The notes: generated by a model from the sequence alone, not told the origin. Counted from the stretch's first letter, positions 26,928 to 37,585 are shown. The stretch: DNA of 64,000 bases from Acetanaerobacterium elongatum (GCF_900103835.1 NZ_FNID01000001.1:62001-126000), one strand, 5' to 3'. Made by a program: numbers and translations.

Positions 26928-29900
26928 TTACTCGGGTTGTTTTACAATGGTGAACTTTACGGCAGCGCTCTTATTAGAGCCGTCTATCGTTGTCGCAATA
27001 ACTTTAAAGGTTGTCCCTGGCTTCGCTTTAGCGCCGGCTTCGGTTAATTCTACTAAACCATCCGTAACCGTCGCATACTTAGCATCAGCCTTGCTGATTG
27101 ACCAGGTAACGTTCTTATTATCGGGTTCAAAGCCGCTAGGGCCGGTTACATTTGCAGTTATCTGAATTTTAGAGCCTTCTACATTCTGAATTGGTATAGA
27201 ATTAGTAACATTGACACCACCGTTTTGAATCGTAATGCCGGTGGCGTATTGCTTAACTTCAAATGTGAGCTCATCAGATGCACCGTTGCCGTCCTTAGCT
27301 TCTGCTTTTACAGTAACCAACCCGTTTTTGACACACTTAGGAACAGTAAGTATACCGGAGGCGTTAACGGTAATGTTCGGATCGTCGCTCTTTACAATTC
27401 TCCAGTAAACGCCATCAGTATCAGGCTTATCGGGTGTGGTTACCGCGGTAAGCTTAAGGTTTTGGCCATTGTAAAGCACAGTCTTTTCAGGCTTATTAAT
27501 GGTAACCTTCGTAACAACCTTTGTGCCAATATTTACGGTAATAATTGCAGGCTTGTTCGTACCGACCATTGCGGTAGCCGTAATGGTAACACTCTTCACG
27601 TTACCCGGATCCTTGACAATCGCAAGCTCTACCTGATCATCCTCATGCATTGTCAAAGTATTGTTCAGCCTCGCAACTGCGGGGTTGGAAGACTTCCACA
27701 GGATAATTCCCGAGTATTTACCGGCACCAATAGCTTTAGCAGTCAGCGTGTAGAAATTATTCGGCTGGGCAGTTAGTGTAGCAGGGGTGACTGATACGGA
27801 AGTGGTTGCCGGCGCGATATACACATAGGCAGGATTGCTCTCAATACTACTACCGTCGGTTGACACTGCAACGACCTTAACAACACCGCTGAAGACATCC
27901 GGGTTCTTGGCGGTTGGCACGTCTGCCGTAAGCAGGCCAGTCTTCTCATTGATGGTAACGCCCTCTAGCTCACAATCATATTCGGTACTATATAATAAAT
28001 ACTTGACCGTCTTGTTGCACGCCTCTGCCGGTTCAACCTTTGCGGTGAACTGCATACTCTTTCCCTGCAGCAAGATTTTGGGGGTTCCATATTCTTTAAT
28101 GTGTTCCAATACTGTTGGATTCTTGCTGGTATCACTTAGGATGATTTTGTTTACAGGCGTACCGAGCAGTACAACCAACGTGGCAACATTGCCGCTGCCG
28201 TCGGTGGCATAGCCTTTAATGGTTACCGACTTTGCATTGCCAATGTTGGGGGAAATAAACAATTTATTTGATTGATTGCCAACGGTAATAGGTAATTCAA
28301 GAGAGGCAACTGCCGGGTTGGAGGATATCCACTTCACCTCAGTAAGCCCGAAGTTATCAGTATTAATCAGATAAGAACTACCGGGTTTTGCGGTAAGCTG
28401 TGCGGGGTTAAAGTGAAGCGCACGCAACGGCTTAACGTATACAAATATGCGGCTAACCACATTAAAACCATCAGTAGCCTTGGCCGTTACAGTAACGAAT
28501 TCTGCGGCAGTAACCTTTTTCGCATCCGCTTTTAAGACACCATTTTTGTCAATGGTAACGCCGTCTACACCTTCAACGCTATAATCCAACGTTTTATTGG
28601 CGGCGTTTGCGGGATTAATCTGTACGTTAATCTTTAAGCTTCTGCCGGCTAGAAGAATTGCTTTACCATTTTCAAAATCATCCATCGAACTAATGGTAGG
28701 GGTATACATCGGAACGCTGAGATTAATCGATGTAACCTTTGCGTCATTGCCCACCACAACATCCAGCGTATCTTTTACCCCGCTGCCGTCTCTGGCAAGG
28801 GCGGTCAGCTTTACTGTGCCGCTGTCTTTACCAGCGTAAACCTTAATCGCACAGGGGGTTTTACCGTTCTCCATTACGGTCTGCAATGTCGGGTTTTTGT
28901 CTTCATCAAGGAAGTATGCAATATCCTTACTCTTAACAGAGGAAAGTGTCCAAACCACGCCGTTATCATCGATTTTGTCTCCGGCCCTTTTGGCAGAGAG
29001 TTCGGCAGTAACATCCAACGACTCTCCGGGCTTGAGAGCAATCTTTGAGTAGTTCAGCTTAAGCTTTGCCACCGGTGCATTGGTCTTCTTGCTAACCTTC
29101 ACATCCGTTTTTGCTACAACGCCGCTGCCATCGAGTGCGGTTAACTTGATTGTCGTGGTGCCGGCGCTATGAGCCTTAATAAAAATGGTTTCCCCATCTT
29201 CTTTAATAGAAGCTACCATCGGGTTAGAGGATGTCCATTCGACTTTGTTGAATGCACCTAGATCTTTGGGGCCCCAAGTTGCAACAACACTCGCACCGAT
29301 GGCCAGCGTCGTGTTCTTATCGGGCTTGGAAATCGACATATTCCTGATGGGGTTATATACCTTGAACAAAACAGCACCCGTTTTTTTGTTGTCCTTGCCT
29401 TGGGTAGCAGTAACCACTACTGCGATGCACTTGCCACCTTTGCTTACATTTGCGCTCTTCACAACGCCCTTAGCAGCATCAACAACTCCTTGAATCTCGG
29501 ATGTTCCGATAACGTAATTGCCTTCTTCATCTGCCTCGTAAGCTTTCCAAGAATAGGTTACACCGCTCGGCTTGGAGTCGCCTTCATTGAGCTTTGTTGA
29601 AAGCGGAACGGACTTGCCGGAGAGAAGGATGAACGTTTTATTGTCATATGCTTTCACGGATTCTGGAACAACGATTTTAACTGCGGTCAACTCACCCTGT
29701 TTGCCTACAACCTTATAGGTGAGTGCGCTCTCTTTGCAATCTATGCCGCTGCCCTTTGCCCAAACGGTAAAATAGGGGTCAGGCGTTTCGGTTTCAACCG
29801 TAATGGATTTCTTGTCTTTGCTCAGCGAGATACCAGTCGGAGCTTTTTCAGCCTTTTGTGAATCGCCCAGCACAAGTTCATAGCTTGAATCCTTCGGAGC

Positions 29901-32900
29901 CTTTGCTCTGTCACCATCATTGAAGATTACAGCCGGCTTTATGGTTGTACCAACCTTGGCAAGTACAGTTTTCCCGTCAAATTCCGCGCCTGCCTGCGGA
30001 GCAATCTTAATATCATATGCCATCTGGGTTACATTGATCTTGATGGTGTCGGTCTTGTTGGTGCCGTCGATTGTGGCAGCTGTAATGGTTACTGTTCCTG
30101 CAGCCTTTACCGTTACTTTGCCTTTGGGGCTGCCATCAATAGGATTGACTATTGCAATCTTCTCGTTAGAAGATTTCCATGTTACTATTGGCGAAGCAGT
30201 TTTTGGTGAAACCATCGGAGTTAATTCAATTATAGCGGAATCACCCAGTTGGACGGCTACAGTGTCATTCTTGCCTGCGGCAGGTACCGCAGAAATAGTC
30301 ACATCGGCAGCGGGTTCAAACACTTTAACAATAAATTTAGCAGATCGGTTACTGCCGTCTGTAGCGTAAGCTTCTATTAAGGCATATTCGTCTCCGCCAA
30401 GTTCCCCACTAGCGCCTATTGTAGTCTGTTTGGCTGTGATTACACCCTTTTGATCTACAGTAACGTATTTCTCGTTGGAGGAAACCCATTTCAGCGCCTT
30501 ATTGGCGGCATTTTGAGGGGTAACAATAGCGGAAAGCTTTGCCGTTTTACCTGCAGCCAGCTGTATTTCTTTTTTCACCCCACCGTTAGCAATTATTTCA
30601 ATTCCCGATACCGTTTCACCAAGGGATACCTTCACACTGGCTTTTGCGCCGCTGCCATCAAGTGCGGTTGCGGTAATGGTACCGGTTCCGCTGGCAGAAT
30701 CAAGCACCGTTACGGTAGCGGTATTGTAGCCGTTATCCTTTACAAAGATGCTGTTTGAGCCGCTGTAGGAGAACGCAACCTTTTGGAAAGCACCCTTGTT
30801 AACTGCTGCACCAATTGTGAAGGTATTTGCTTGATTGTTATTGAGCGCAATAGTGCTATTATTGAGCGGTCTATTTCTGAAGGTGGGTGAGTCTGCGTTG
30901 ATAAGTTTGATATCCGTTACCCCGCTGCCATATACACTGACATTAATCGGAGCTCCGAATTCTGTTGCTATGTTTGGGTTCGCGGGTTTAACAGCATGCT
31001 TGTCTTTGCCTTCAACCATTTTTACTGTCGCGGTGATTGTGGCATCACCATGACCTATGGCAGTAATCTTACGGGTATTCTCGTCGTATTTAGCTATACC
31101 TTCATTATCGGAACTATAGCTGATAACAAGGCTGCTTGCCGGGGCGTTTTCAGCCTTTAAAACTGGTGCAAATGCGCCAAGCTTCGGGCTGCCGTTTACA
31201 AGAATATAGCTCTCGCCCACGGTTGCGGCAGCAATTGAGAGGGATGCACCGGTAAGATACTGCTTTACAGTAACCTTTACAGACGCTGAACGCTGCTTTC
31301 CGCTGGCATCCTTGGTGACGGTGGTAGCGGTAATGGTTGCATTGCCTGCACCAACCGCTGTTACAACGCCTTTTTCTACCTTTGCAACCTTCTCGTTGCT
31401 GGATTTCCAGGTTACGGCCTTGAAATCGGGATTGTCGTTACTGGTTGCAACCGTTGCTCTGATTTCGCTGGAACCAATAACCGCATTGCCTTTTTTATCT
31501 GCGCCTTTTTCAAGCGTAAAGTCGCCACCGTTAAGGGTTATGCCGGTAACAACGTCGGCCTCCTGGATAGTAACCTTCATCTCTTCCTTGACCGCGGGCG
31601 ACAGGGACTTTCCATCCGCATCCACAATCTCGGCGGTAATGGTAATGTCCCCAACCTTCTTGGCGGTATAGGCCAGCGAGACTGTGTCGTATACGCTTAC
31701 TAAAGGTATAGTGGTGGTGGCCGGCATAGCAATGTAATCACCGATTTTATTGCTGCCAGCCGTGGCGGTAAACCTTACCTTTGAACCGAAGTCATTGGCA
31801 TGGGTTTTTACTGTTATGGTTTCTTTACCGCCAACATACACCTTATTTAAGTAGCTGACGGAGATGGTGTTGTTTGTAAGTTCAAAGCTAAGCTTCAGGG
31901 TTTCGCCGTATTTGCCGTCACGGATATAACAAACAGCCGAATAGCTGTCATTCAGCCATAATAGAAAGGTTTTATTGCCTGTTGCACCGGCGTTTTGGGC
32001 GTTTATAATATCAGACTGCCCCAGCCTGGCCATATACCCGGTGCTATTTTCAGTGCTGTAATACAGGTCGGTAACATCGGCATCAGTGGTAATAAGCAGA
32101 CCAATCCACTTTTTTGTTCCCTGATTATTACCACAATCGAACTTCTGTAAATCGCCGTTAGCGGTAATATAGGTGTTCACACCGTTGTCGGCACTCATTG
32201 CGGTATTCCAAACAGAAAGTATCGACTGGTTGTGCCTGCTCTCAGCCTTGTTCATTCTTTCGGCAGGAGCAACGGCAACCGATACATTGCTTAGCACCGG
32301 CGAATTGTATAGCAGGTTCAACGCAACTACAGTGCCGAATTCTCCGTTCTTGATGTAGTGGGTCTGGCCGTCTAAAAGGTCTCTTGCCTTCACCCAAAGA
32401 ATGAAGGTGTTGTCATCCTTTGCGCCGAAAGCTCTGGCTTTAGTAATGTTTGATGCTCCAAGAACGTCCATTGAAGTTTCAGATTTACCATAGTAAAGGT
32501 CGGTAAGGGGGACACTGGTTGTAACAAGAATACCAACCCATTTGCCGGTACCTTGACTTTCATCGAAGAAATTGTAATCCAGTAAGCGCTTATTGGAATT
32601 GGTTTTTATCTTGATATCTATGCTATTCTCCGATACAGAGGAGCAGGATATGGTAACCGCATCCTGATTATTCTTATAACTTTGCTGCGATTCACCCGCC
32701 ACGGCATCTGGATTCGCCTTCATAACGCTTACCGGGCCGACTACACCGGGAACAAAGTCGGTAAAGCTGAAGTGTAGCTTCAATTCTTCGCCAAACTCGC
32801 CAACCTTGATTGTATTGGTGATGGCTCCATTCTTGAAATCCTCGGCTTTCAGCCACAGAAGGACAGTCCTGCTGTCGTCATCTGCCGCACCGAAAACACG

Positions 32901-34847
32901 AGCGGTGACGATTTCATTAGTCGTAAACTGTTTCTCATCATAAAGCAGGTCGGTTATCGTATAATCAGCTTTATTGGAAGCGGTACTGAGCAATATTCCA
33001 AACCATCTGCCTCTGCTGCTAGTCCGGGAAGCAAAATATTCTTTCAAGGGCTTTATTGCGGCAATGCTGATACTTGCTTCTCTGTTTACAACTTCGGAGG
33101 TCTGAATGCTGATGGCCTTTTGATTAAACTGATAGTCCGCTGTACTAACACTCGGATCTGCATTTGTAGCCTTTACGTTGGTAACCTTGTATGCAACAAA
33201 CTCATAGGTGAAATTCAGTGTTACTAGCTCGCCGTCCTTGCTGTTACTAATGTAACGGGTAACGGTTTTGCCGCCTTCGTAATCAGCAGCCTTTGTCCAG
33301 AACACAAAGGTTTTGGTATCGGTTGCACCCAAACTCATAGCCTCTGTAATGTCCGATGCCCCGAGCGGCTGCATGGTGCTCACGGAATCGCCATAATAGA
33401 GCTGTTTTACATACACATTAGTGGTAACCAGCAGGCCGACCCACTGTTGATCTCCAAAATCCTTCTGTTTGCTGTCAGTGAGCGTAAACGTCTCGAGTGG
33501 GCCGAAGCTGGTAATAGCGATTGAGGCCGTGTTGGCTTCAAAATTAGAGGATTTAATGGTTACACGAGTTTGATTATTTTCACTTTTCTTGTTTTCGCTG
33601 ATCCAACCAGACACGGCGACTGAAACGCTACCAATCTTCGGCGCGTCAAAGGGTATAAAAGTAAATTTCAACTCTACTGGCGTACCATTTGCTCGATTCT
33701 TGATGAAGCGAGAAATGGTATAGTTGTTGTCTTTGGTATAATCGGAAGCCTTTGTCCAGAACACAAAAGTTTTTAACCCCGGTAAGCCAAGCCTCTGGGC
33801 CTCAGAAATATCCGATTCACCAAGAGGCTGCATGCTAAGCTCGGATTCACCATAATAGAGCTTGTTCACATCTGCATCGGTAATAACCAACAGACCAATC
33901 CACTGCTGGTCTCCAAGACCACTCATTTTGCTGTCTGCTAATGTAAACTTCTCGAGCGGGGCATTGGCTCTAATAGTGGTTGTAAGTAAGTTGTCTTTAA
34001 ATGTTCCGGAAACAGTTACATTGGCCTGGTTGAACTTCGCTTTATCGCTGAAGCTTATTCTATCAGGGCTAATCTCGGTAACACTTGCGCTGGTTATAGC
34101 TGGTGCGCTTACCGTGGTTTTAACAACTGCGCTTATGCTGGCGTTGAATTTAGTGGGATCTGCAGGCGTAAAGCTTGCACAGAAAGTGTATTCGCCTGTT
34201 TTGTCAAAGGTTATCTGGTCTGTGGCGAAATCCGCATAACTGTTTGAACCGACTTCATTTGGGCCCAAAGTGGCTGCCGATTCACCCGGTTTTGTATAGG
34301 TTACAATGACTGAACCGCTGGGTACAACAGAGCCTGAAGCTGCAGAAACATTAACGCCGAAATTTCCAAGCTTCTGGCCTAAAACATAAGTTAGCCTAAT
34401 TCCTTCTATAACAGCGAATGTGTTTATAGCAGGAGCCACAACTTTTATTTGCGCAACGATCATAGGCATATTGTTATTCATATCAGTGGCCGCAGCTGTA
34501 ATATCATATATGCCAACGGGTACTGCGCTGCCAACCACAACGGTGATGGTTGTGGTGGAAGTAATTGGCGTTTCAGATAACTCTAGGCTGATTTTATCGT
34601 TAGCCGCTGATTGAGAATAAAAATCACTTGCTCCTTGGGTTACCGCCCAGATAACACTTTTTCCGGTTAAATCGCCGGATATACCAATACCCGACTCACT
34701 GCTGCCCTGTATAACAGAAATGATACCCGTGCCCCCGTCGGGTGCTTCGGGTGGATCCAACGCGTACACAGGTGAAATTGTTGTAAGCAGCATAGCCAAT
34801 GAAATAACCAACGCCAGAAGTTTGTTAGTATGTACGGAATTTTTCAT
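26928..34847 (-). CDS. giant secreted Ig-like (Big_2) repeat protein with five novel tandem modules
   Basis: I chose ATG 34847 (2,639 residues) because GGGAGG sits 7 bases before it; the longer frame to 34886 has no ribosome site. A signal peptide ends near PVYALDPP. Residues about 30-250 hold two beta-rich Ig-like segments. Residues about 252-992 hold five tandem modules of about 145 residues that I do not recognise (see repeat entry). The rest consists of about fifteen bacterial Ig-like domains with hallmarks such as VTWKSSNEKVAKVEKGVVTA and ITATTIDGTNK. No LPxTG, SLH or dockerin is visible, and the protein ends KQPE, so cell attachment is unclear. It is probably a surface adhesin or structural protein. 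It has its own promoter and terminator. Confidence 0.85.
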   Translation of the reverse strand: MKNSVHTNKLLALVISLAMLLTTISPVYALDPPEAPDGGTGIISVIQGSSESGIGISGDLTGKSVIWAVTQGASDFYSQSAANDKISLELSETPITSTTTITVVVGSAVPVGIYDITAAATDMNNNMPMIVAQIKVVAPAINTFAVIEGIRLTYVLGQKLGNFGVNVSAASGSVVPSGSVIVTYTKPGESAATLGPNEVGSNSYADFATDQITFDKTGEYTFCASFTPADPTKFNASISAVVKTTVSAPAITSASVTEISPDRISFSDKAKFNQANVTVSGTFKDNLLTTTIRANAPLEKFTLADSKMSGLGDQQWIGLLVITDADVNKLYYGESELSMQPLGESDISEAQRLGLPGLKTFVFWTKASDYTKDNNYTISRFIKNRANGTPVELKFTFIPFDAPKIGSVSVAVSGWISENKKSENNQTRVTIKSSNFEANTASIAITSFGPLETFTLTDSKQKDFGDQQWVGLLVTTNVYVKQLYYGDSVSTMQPLGASDITEAMSLGATDTKTFVFWTKAADYEGGKTVTRYISNSKDGELVTLNFTYEFVAYKVTNVKATNADPSVSTADYQFNQKAISIQTSEVVNREASISIAAIKPLKEYFASRTSSRGRWFGILLSTASNKADYTITDLLYDEKQFTTNEIVTARVFGAADDDSRTVLLWLKAEDFKNGAITNTIKVGEFGEELKLHFSFTDFVPGVVGPVSVMKANPDAVAGESQQSYKNNQDAVTISCSSVSENSIDIKIKTNSNKRLLDYNFFDESQGTGKWVGILVTTSVPLTDLYYGKSETSMDVLGASNITKARAFGAKDDNTFILWVKARDLLDGQTHYIKNGEFGTVVALNLLYNSPVLSNVSVAVAPAERMNKAESRHNQSILSVWNTAMSADNGVNTYITANGDLQKFDCGNNQGTKKWIGLLITTDADVTDLYYSTENSTGYMARLGQSDIINAQNAGATGNKTFLLWLNDSYSAVCYIRDGKYGETLKLSFELTNNTISVSYLNKVYVGGKETITVKTHANDFGSKVRFTATAGSNKIGDYIAMPATTTIPLVSVYDTVSLAYTAKKVGDITITAEIVDADGKSLSPAVKEEMKVTIQEADVVTGITLNGGDFTLEKGADKKGNAVIGSSEIRATVATSNDNPDFKAVTWKSSNEKVAKVEKGVVTAVGAGNATITATTVTKDASGKQRSASVKVTVKQYLTGASLSIAAATVGESYILVNGSPKLGAFAPVLKAENAPASSLVISYSSDNEGIAKYDENTRKITAIGHGDATITATVKMVEGKDKHAVKPANPNIATEFGAPINVSVYGSGVTDIKLINADSPTFRNRPLNNSTIALNNNQANTFTIGAAVNKGAFQKVAFSYSGSNSIFVKDNGYNTATVTVLDSASGTGTITATALDGSGAKASVKVSLGETVSGIEIIANGGVKKEIQLAAGKTAKLSAIVTPQNAANKALKWVSSNEKYVTVDQKGVITAKQTTIGASGELGGDEYALIEAYATDGSNRSAKFIVKVFEPAADVTISAVPAAGKNDTVAVQLGDSAIIELTPMVSPKTASPIVTWKSSNEKIAIVNPIDGSPKGKVTVKAAGTVTITAATIDGTNKTDTIKINVTQMAYDIKIAPQAGAEFDGKTVLAKVGTTIKPAVIFNDGDRAKAPKDSSYELVLGDSQKAEKAPTGISLSKDKKSITVETETPDPYFTVWAKGSGIDCKESALTYKVVGKQGELTAVKIVVPESVKAYDNKTFILLSGKSVPLSTKLNEGDSKPSGVTYSWKAYEADEEGNYVIGTSEIQGVVDAAKGVVKSANVSKGGKCIAVVVTATQGKDNKKTGAVLFKVYNPIRNMSISKPDKNTTLAIGASVVATWGPKDLGAFNKVEWTSSNPMVASIKEDGETIFIKAHSAGTTTIKLTALDGSGVVAKTDVKVSKKTNAPVAKLKLNYSKIALKPGESLDVTAELSAKRAGDKIDDNGVVWTLSSVKSKDIAYFLDEDKNPTLQTVMENGKTPCAIKVYAGKDSGTVKLTALARDGSGVKDTLDVVVGNDAKVTSINLSVPMYTPTISSMDDFENGKAILLAGRSLKINVQINPANAANKTLDYSVEGVDGVTIDKNGVLKADAKKVTAAEFVTVTAKATDGFNVVSRIFVYVKPLRALHFNPAQLTAKPGSSYLINTDNFGLTEVKWISSNPAVASLELPITVGNQSNKLFISPNIGNAKSVTIKGYATDGSGNVATLVVLLGTPVNKIILSDTSKNPTVLEHIKEYGTPKILLQGKSMQFTAKVEPAEACNKTVKYLLYSTEYDCELEGVTINEKTGLLTADVPTAKNPDVFSGVVKVVAVSTDGSSIESNPAYVYIAPATTSVSVTPATLTAQPNNFYTLTAKAIGAGKYSGIILWKSSNPAVARLNNTLTMHEDDQVELAIVKDPGNVKSVTITATAMVGTNKPAIITVNIGTKVVTKVTINKPEKTVLYNGQNLKLTAVTTPDKPDTDGVYWRIVKSDDPNITVNASGILTVPKCVKNGLVTVKAEAKDGNGASDELTFEVKQYATGITIQNGGVNVTNSIPIQNVEGSKIQITANVTGPSGFEPDNKNVTWSISKADAKYATVTDGLVELTEAGAKAKPGTTFKVIATTIDGSNKSAAVKFTIVKQPE
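31874..34094 (-). repeat. five tandem ~145-residue protein modules
   Basis: Each module contains, in order: an NQ pair before a beta strand; W[IVF]G[IL]L.[TS]T; LYYG or LLYD; LG.S[DN]I..A...GA; TF[VIL][FL]W.KA.D (degenerate in module 5); and a strand pair ending G[EK].[GV]..[VL].L.F. Module boundaries are near 34094, 33630, 33177, 32733, 32286 and 31874. The modules differ clearly in sequence, so the duplication is old rather than recent. Confidence 0.8.
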
Positions 34848-34976
34848 ACATTTACCTCCCCAAAAGATAATCGTCCATTTCATCACATAAAAAACGTTGC
34901 TGCTTAGAAAGATTTTTGTCGGATTGGTAGAATATTGATATAAGTTGAAAGTTCAAACATATATAGATTCAAAACA

Positions 34977-35004
34977 ATTATACCAAATTCTACATATAAA
35001 ACAA
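34977..35004 (-). promoter_or_regulatory. promoter of giant surface-protein gene
   Basis: On the minus strand, TTGTTT (34999-35004) and TATAAT (34977-34982) have a 16-bp spacer. The flanking AT-rich region 35005-35160 shows no gene. Confidence 0.6.
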
Positions 35005-35160
35005 TATTTTTTTAATTTTTGGGCAAATATCAGGAAAGGACTCGTTAAAGCAACTGTGTCATATCTATTTACAGACTTTCTCCGAAAGAGGGCATACACG
35101 CAAACGGAATCTTTGAAAAGAAACAGAATAACTGCATCAGGGTTATTATAAAGCCCTTAA

Positions 35161-35213
35161 ACAAAACCTGCGGGATTAAGCAGCATATTACTGTTTCATC
35201 CCGCAGGTTTTGT
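35161..35213 (-). terminator. terminator of AmmeMemoRadiSam operon
   Basis: 16-base perfect arms ACAAAACCTGCGGGAT / ATCCCGCAGGTTTTGT lie 14 bases after the stop, with T-rich flanks. Confidence 0.85.
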
Positions 35214-35227
35214 TAGTTTTATTCTGA

Positions 35228-36055
35228 TTAACAGTTTCCCACATAAACATACTTCAGGTTGTTATGTGCCGTTTCGGCCAGCCGGTAAACCGTTTCAACC
35301 GGTGTGGGGCCGCGGTCGGCCATTTTGTAGCGCGGGAAAAAGCGTGAGACATGCAGCGGTATATCGGGGCTGATTGAGGCCAGCCACCGTGAAAGCGCCG
35401 TCATCTCCCGCTCACTGTCGTTTTCATTGGGGATAATCAGGGTGGTCACCTCTACATGGCACCGGCTCGCCGCAACTTCAATTGTTTGTTTTACCGTTTC
35501 CAGCTTGCCGCCCACCAGCTTGTAAAAACGTTCCGAGAAGCCCTTGAGGTCGATGTTCATCGCGTCTGTGAAAGGCAGAAGTTCTTTTAGCGGTTCTGCA
35601 TTGATAAAGCCGTTTGTCACGATAACGTTTTTTAGATTATGCTTTCGCGCCAGCTTGGAACAATCCAGCACGAACTCATAGCCCACCATAGGCTCGTTGT
35701 AAGTGTAGGCTAAACCGATATTTCCGTTTGGGATAAGCTTTAGCGCTTTTTCAACAAGCATCTGTGGGGAGGCTTTTAAGGTATCAACCTCTTCCCCGCC
35801 CGCCATGGAAATCTGATAGTTCTGGCAAAACGGGCAGCGCAGGTTGCAGCCGTAGCTTCCTACCGAAAGGATTTTACTGCCCGGGTAAAACCGCATGAGC
35901 GGCTTCTTTTCAATAGGGTCTAGAGAAATGCTTGTAATCTGCCCGTAGTTTTTGCAGATGATTCTGCCGCCCTCATTTTTGCGCGCACGGCAAAGCCCTG
36001 TGTGACCCTCCTCAATCGTGCAATAATGGGGGCAGATTTCACACTGTACCTTCAT
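35228..36055 (-). CDS. amrS: AmmeMemoRadiSam system radical SAM enzyme
   Basis: This 275-residue protein has an N-terminal Cys motif (CEICPHYC, then GLCRARKN) and a radical-SAM cluster CNLRCPFC near residues 70-77. The family is named for its constant genomic link with AMMECR1 and Memo-like proteins. The substrate is not established. The start overlaps the preceding amrB-A gene by 4 bases (ATGA), so the products are made together. Confidence 0.92.
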   Translation of the reverse strand: MKVQCEICPHYCTIEEGHTGLCRARKNEGGRIICKNYGQITSISLDPIEKKPLMRFYPGSKILSVGSYGCNLRCPFCQNYQISMAGGEEVDTLKASPQMLVEKALKLIPNGNIGLAYTYNEPMVGYEFVLDCSKLARKHNLKNVIVTNGFINAEPLKELLPFTDAMNIDLKGFSERFYKLVGGKLETVKQTIEVAASRCHVEVTTLIIPNENDSEREMTALSRWLASISPDIPLHVSRFFPRYKMADRGPTPVETVYRLAETAHNNLKYVYVGNC

Positions 36056-37437
36056 AGGTGCCGCACCACCTCAAACCGCTGGAGCGTAACCGCTTCTCCG
36101 CTTCGTATACCCGCCTTCCGCATGGCGATATCTACCTGCTGCCCGGGGGTATCCACCCCTTCAAGGTTCGGCAGCAGCAGGCCGCTTTTGTGCCCGCTTA
36201 GCACAATCACGCCGTAACGCTTCACATCCAGCTGCGCAATGGACTCAATCGGCTCGGGCTCTGCCAGAACATCCACGCTGTAAACAAGGTAGGGCAGCTC
36301 CGCTTCGGTTACCGGAGAAAAACGTGGGTCCTGCGTACCGGCGCTTACGGCGTTTTGCAGAATCTCCTCTGCCACACTTTCCGTCGTCGGCTCGATGGTA
36401 CCGATGCATCCGCGCAGCTCACCGTACTTTTTCAGTGAAACAAAGGTTCCGGCCCTGTGGTTGAGCATTTCGTCCGGCAGATTCTCGGGCAGCACGGCGC
36501 GCCTGCCGGTTTTAATATAGGTTTCAAGTGATAACCGGGCCAGCCGCACATACGGGTCTTCTTTACCCTTTATATCGCCCAGCCTTTGCAGAAGTTCCTC
36601 TTCATAGATTTTGTCAAAGCGGCGGCTGTCATCCTGCCCCGTTACCGAAAAGGCGCATACCGCATACCCAACCCCGAACGGCCCCTCATACGAGAGCAGC
36701 TTTGGCGTTACCGCTTTGCCATCGAGCGCCCCCGCCATAATAATGAAGGAGCGCAGCCCGCACTCGGCGGCAGCATCACAAAAATTGGGGGGAAGATTCA
36801 TCATGCGCAGAAAGTCACCGTTTACCATCATGTCTGTGATCTGACGGTCAAACTCGGGGCCTTCCACCGCAAAGCCATAGGGGCCGTCCTCCTTCAGCTT
36901 ATGGGAAAGGTCGCCGCTCGCAACAAACACCACCCGGCGGTTCAGCCGCTCGGCTGTCTGCGCAATCAACCTGCCAAGGCGATAATGGTCGGTAACCGGC
37001 AACCCCGAAAGGCCGATGCGAACCAGCTTATAACCATCCAGCACCTCGTCAATGAACCTTAAAGGGATGACGGTGCCATGGTCGAGGTGCTTTTCCCGCT
37101 CGCCGAGCGTTCCGGCCGCAAGCCCCGTCTCTTCCGCCGCTTGCGCCAATACCCGTACAAATTCGCTGTCGTACTGAGCTTCTGCGCTCACACCCGAAAC
37201 GCCGAACTGGCGCAGGTCGCCCTTTGCCTTCTCCCCGGGCGAGATGTGAAAATAATCGGCATACATGGCGATATGCGGCGAGGTTAGTACAATCGTATCC
37301 GGCTTTAACTGTGAAATTCTGCGCGCGACCTCGCGGTAGGCATCAACGGTTTTTTGAATCTTTCCCTCTTCGCCGCGCCCCACCTCAGGCAGGATAATCG
37401 GCGGGTGCGGCACGATAAAGGCGCCTGCTATCGGCAT
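36052..37437 (-). CDS. amrB-amrA: AmmeMemoRadiSam fusion: Memo-like (AmrB) plus AMMECR1 (AmrA)
   Basis: This 461-residue fusion has an N-terminal class III extradiol dioxygenase-like domain (about 1-265) with metal-site candidates PHPPIILPEVGRG, SPHIAMYADYF and DLSHKL. The AMMECR1 domain (about 285-461) carries the family motifs FVSLKKYGELRGCIGTIEP and DPRFSPVTEAEL. Homologues occur as two genes or one fused gene. The role is unknown but always linked to the AmrS radical-SAM enzyme encoded next. Confidence 0.92.
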   Translation of the reverse strand: MPIAGAFIVPHPPIILPEVGRGEEGKIQKTVDAYREVARRISQLKPDTIVLTSPHIAMYADYFHISPGEKAKGDLRQFGVSGVSAEAQYDSEFVRVLAQAAEETGLAAGTLGEREKHLDHGTVIPLRFIDEVLDGYKLVRIGLSGLPVTDHYRLGRLIAQTAERLNRRVVFVASGDLSHKLKEDGPYGFAVEGPEFDRQITDMMVNGDFLRMMNLPPNFCDAAAECGLRSFIIMAGALDGKAVTPKLLSYEGPFGVGYAVCAFSVTGQDDSRRFDKIYEEELLQRLGDIKGKEDPYVRLARLSLETYIKTGRRAVLPENLPDEMLNHRAGTFVSLKKYGELRGCIGTIEPTTESVAEEILQNAVSAGTQDPRFSPVTEAELPYLVYSVDVLAEPEPIESIAQLDVKRYGVIVLSGHKSGLLLPNLEGVDTPGQQVDIAMRKAGIRSGEAVTLQRFEVVRHL

Positions 37438-37565
37438 AAGAGCAATCCCCCTTCAAACAAAGACTACACTTTACAGGCCTGCTATTTACAGATTCATTAT
37501 ATCACTTTCCAGTCGATATAATCAGGAAGCTTTCTAAACCTTTATCGCTCGTCTTAAAATGAATT

Positions 37566-37585
37566 GAGCCTGCTTTTGCAGGCTC
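37566..37585 (-). terminator. hairpin after methyltransferase gene
   Basis: The 8-bp stem GAGCCTGC / GCAGGCTC has a TTTT loop and lies about 30 bases after the methyltransferase stop. The following T-run is weak. Confidence 0.5.
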
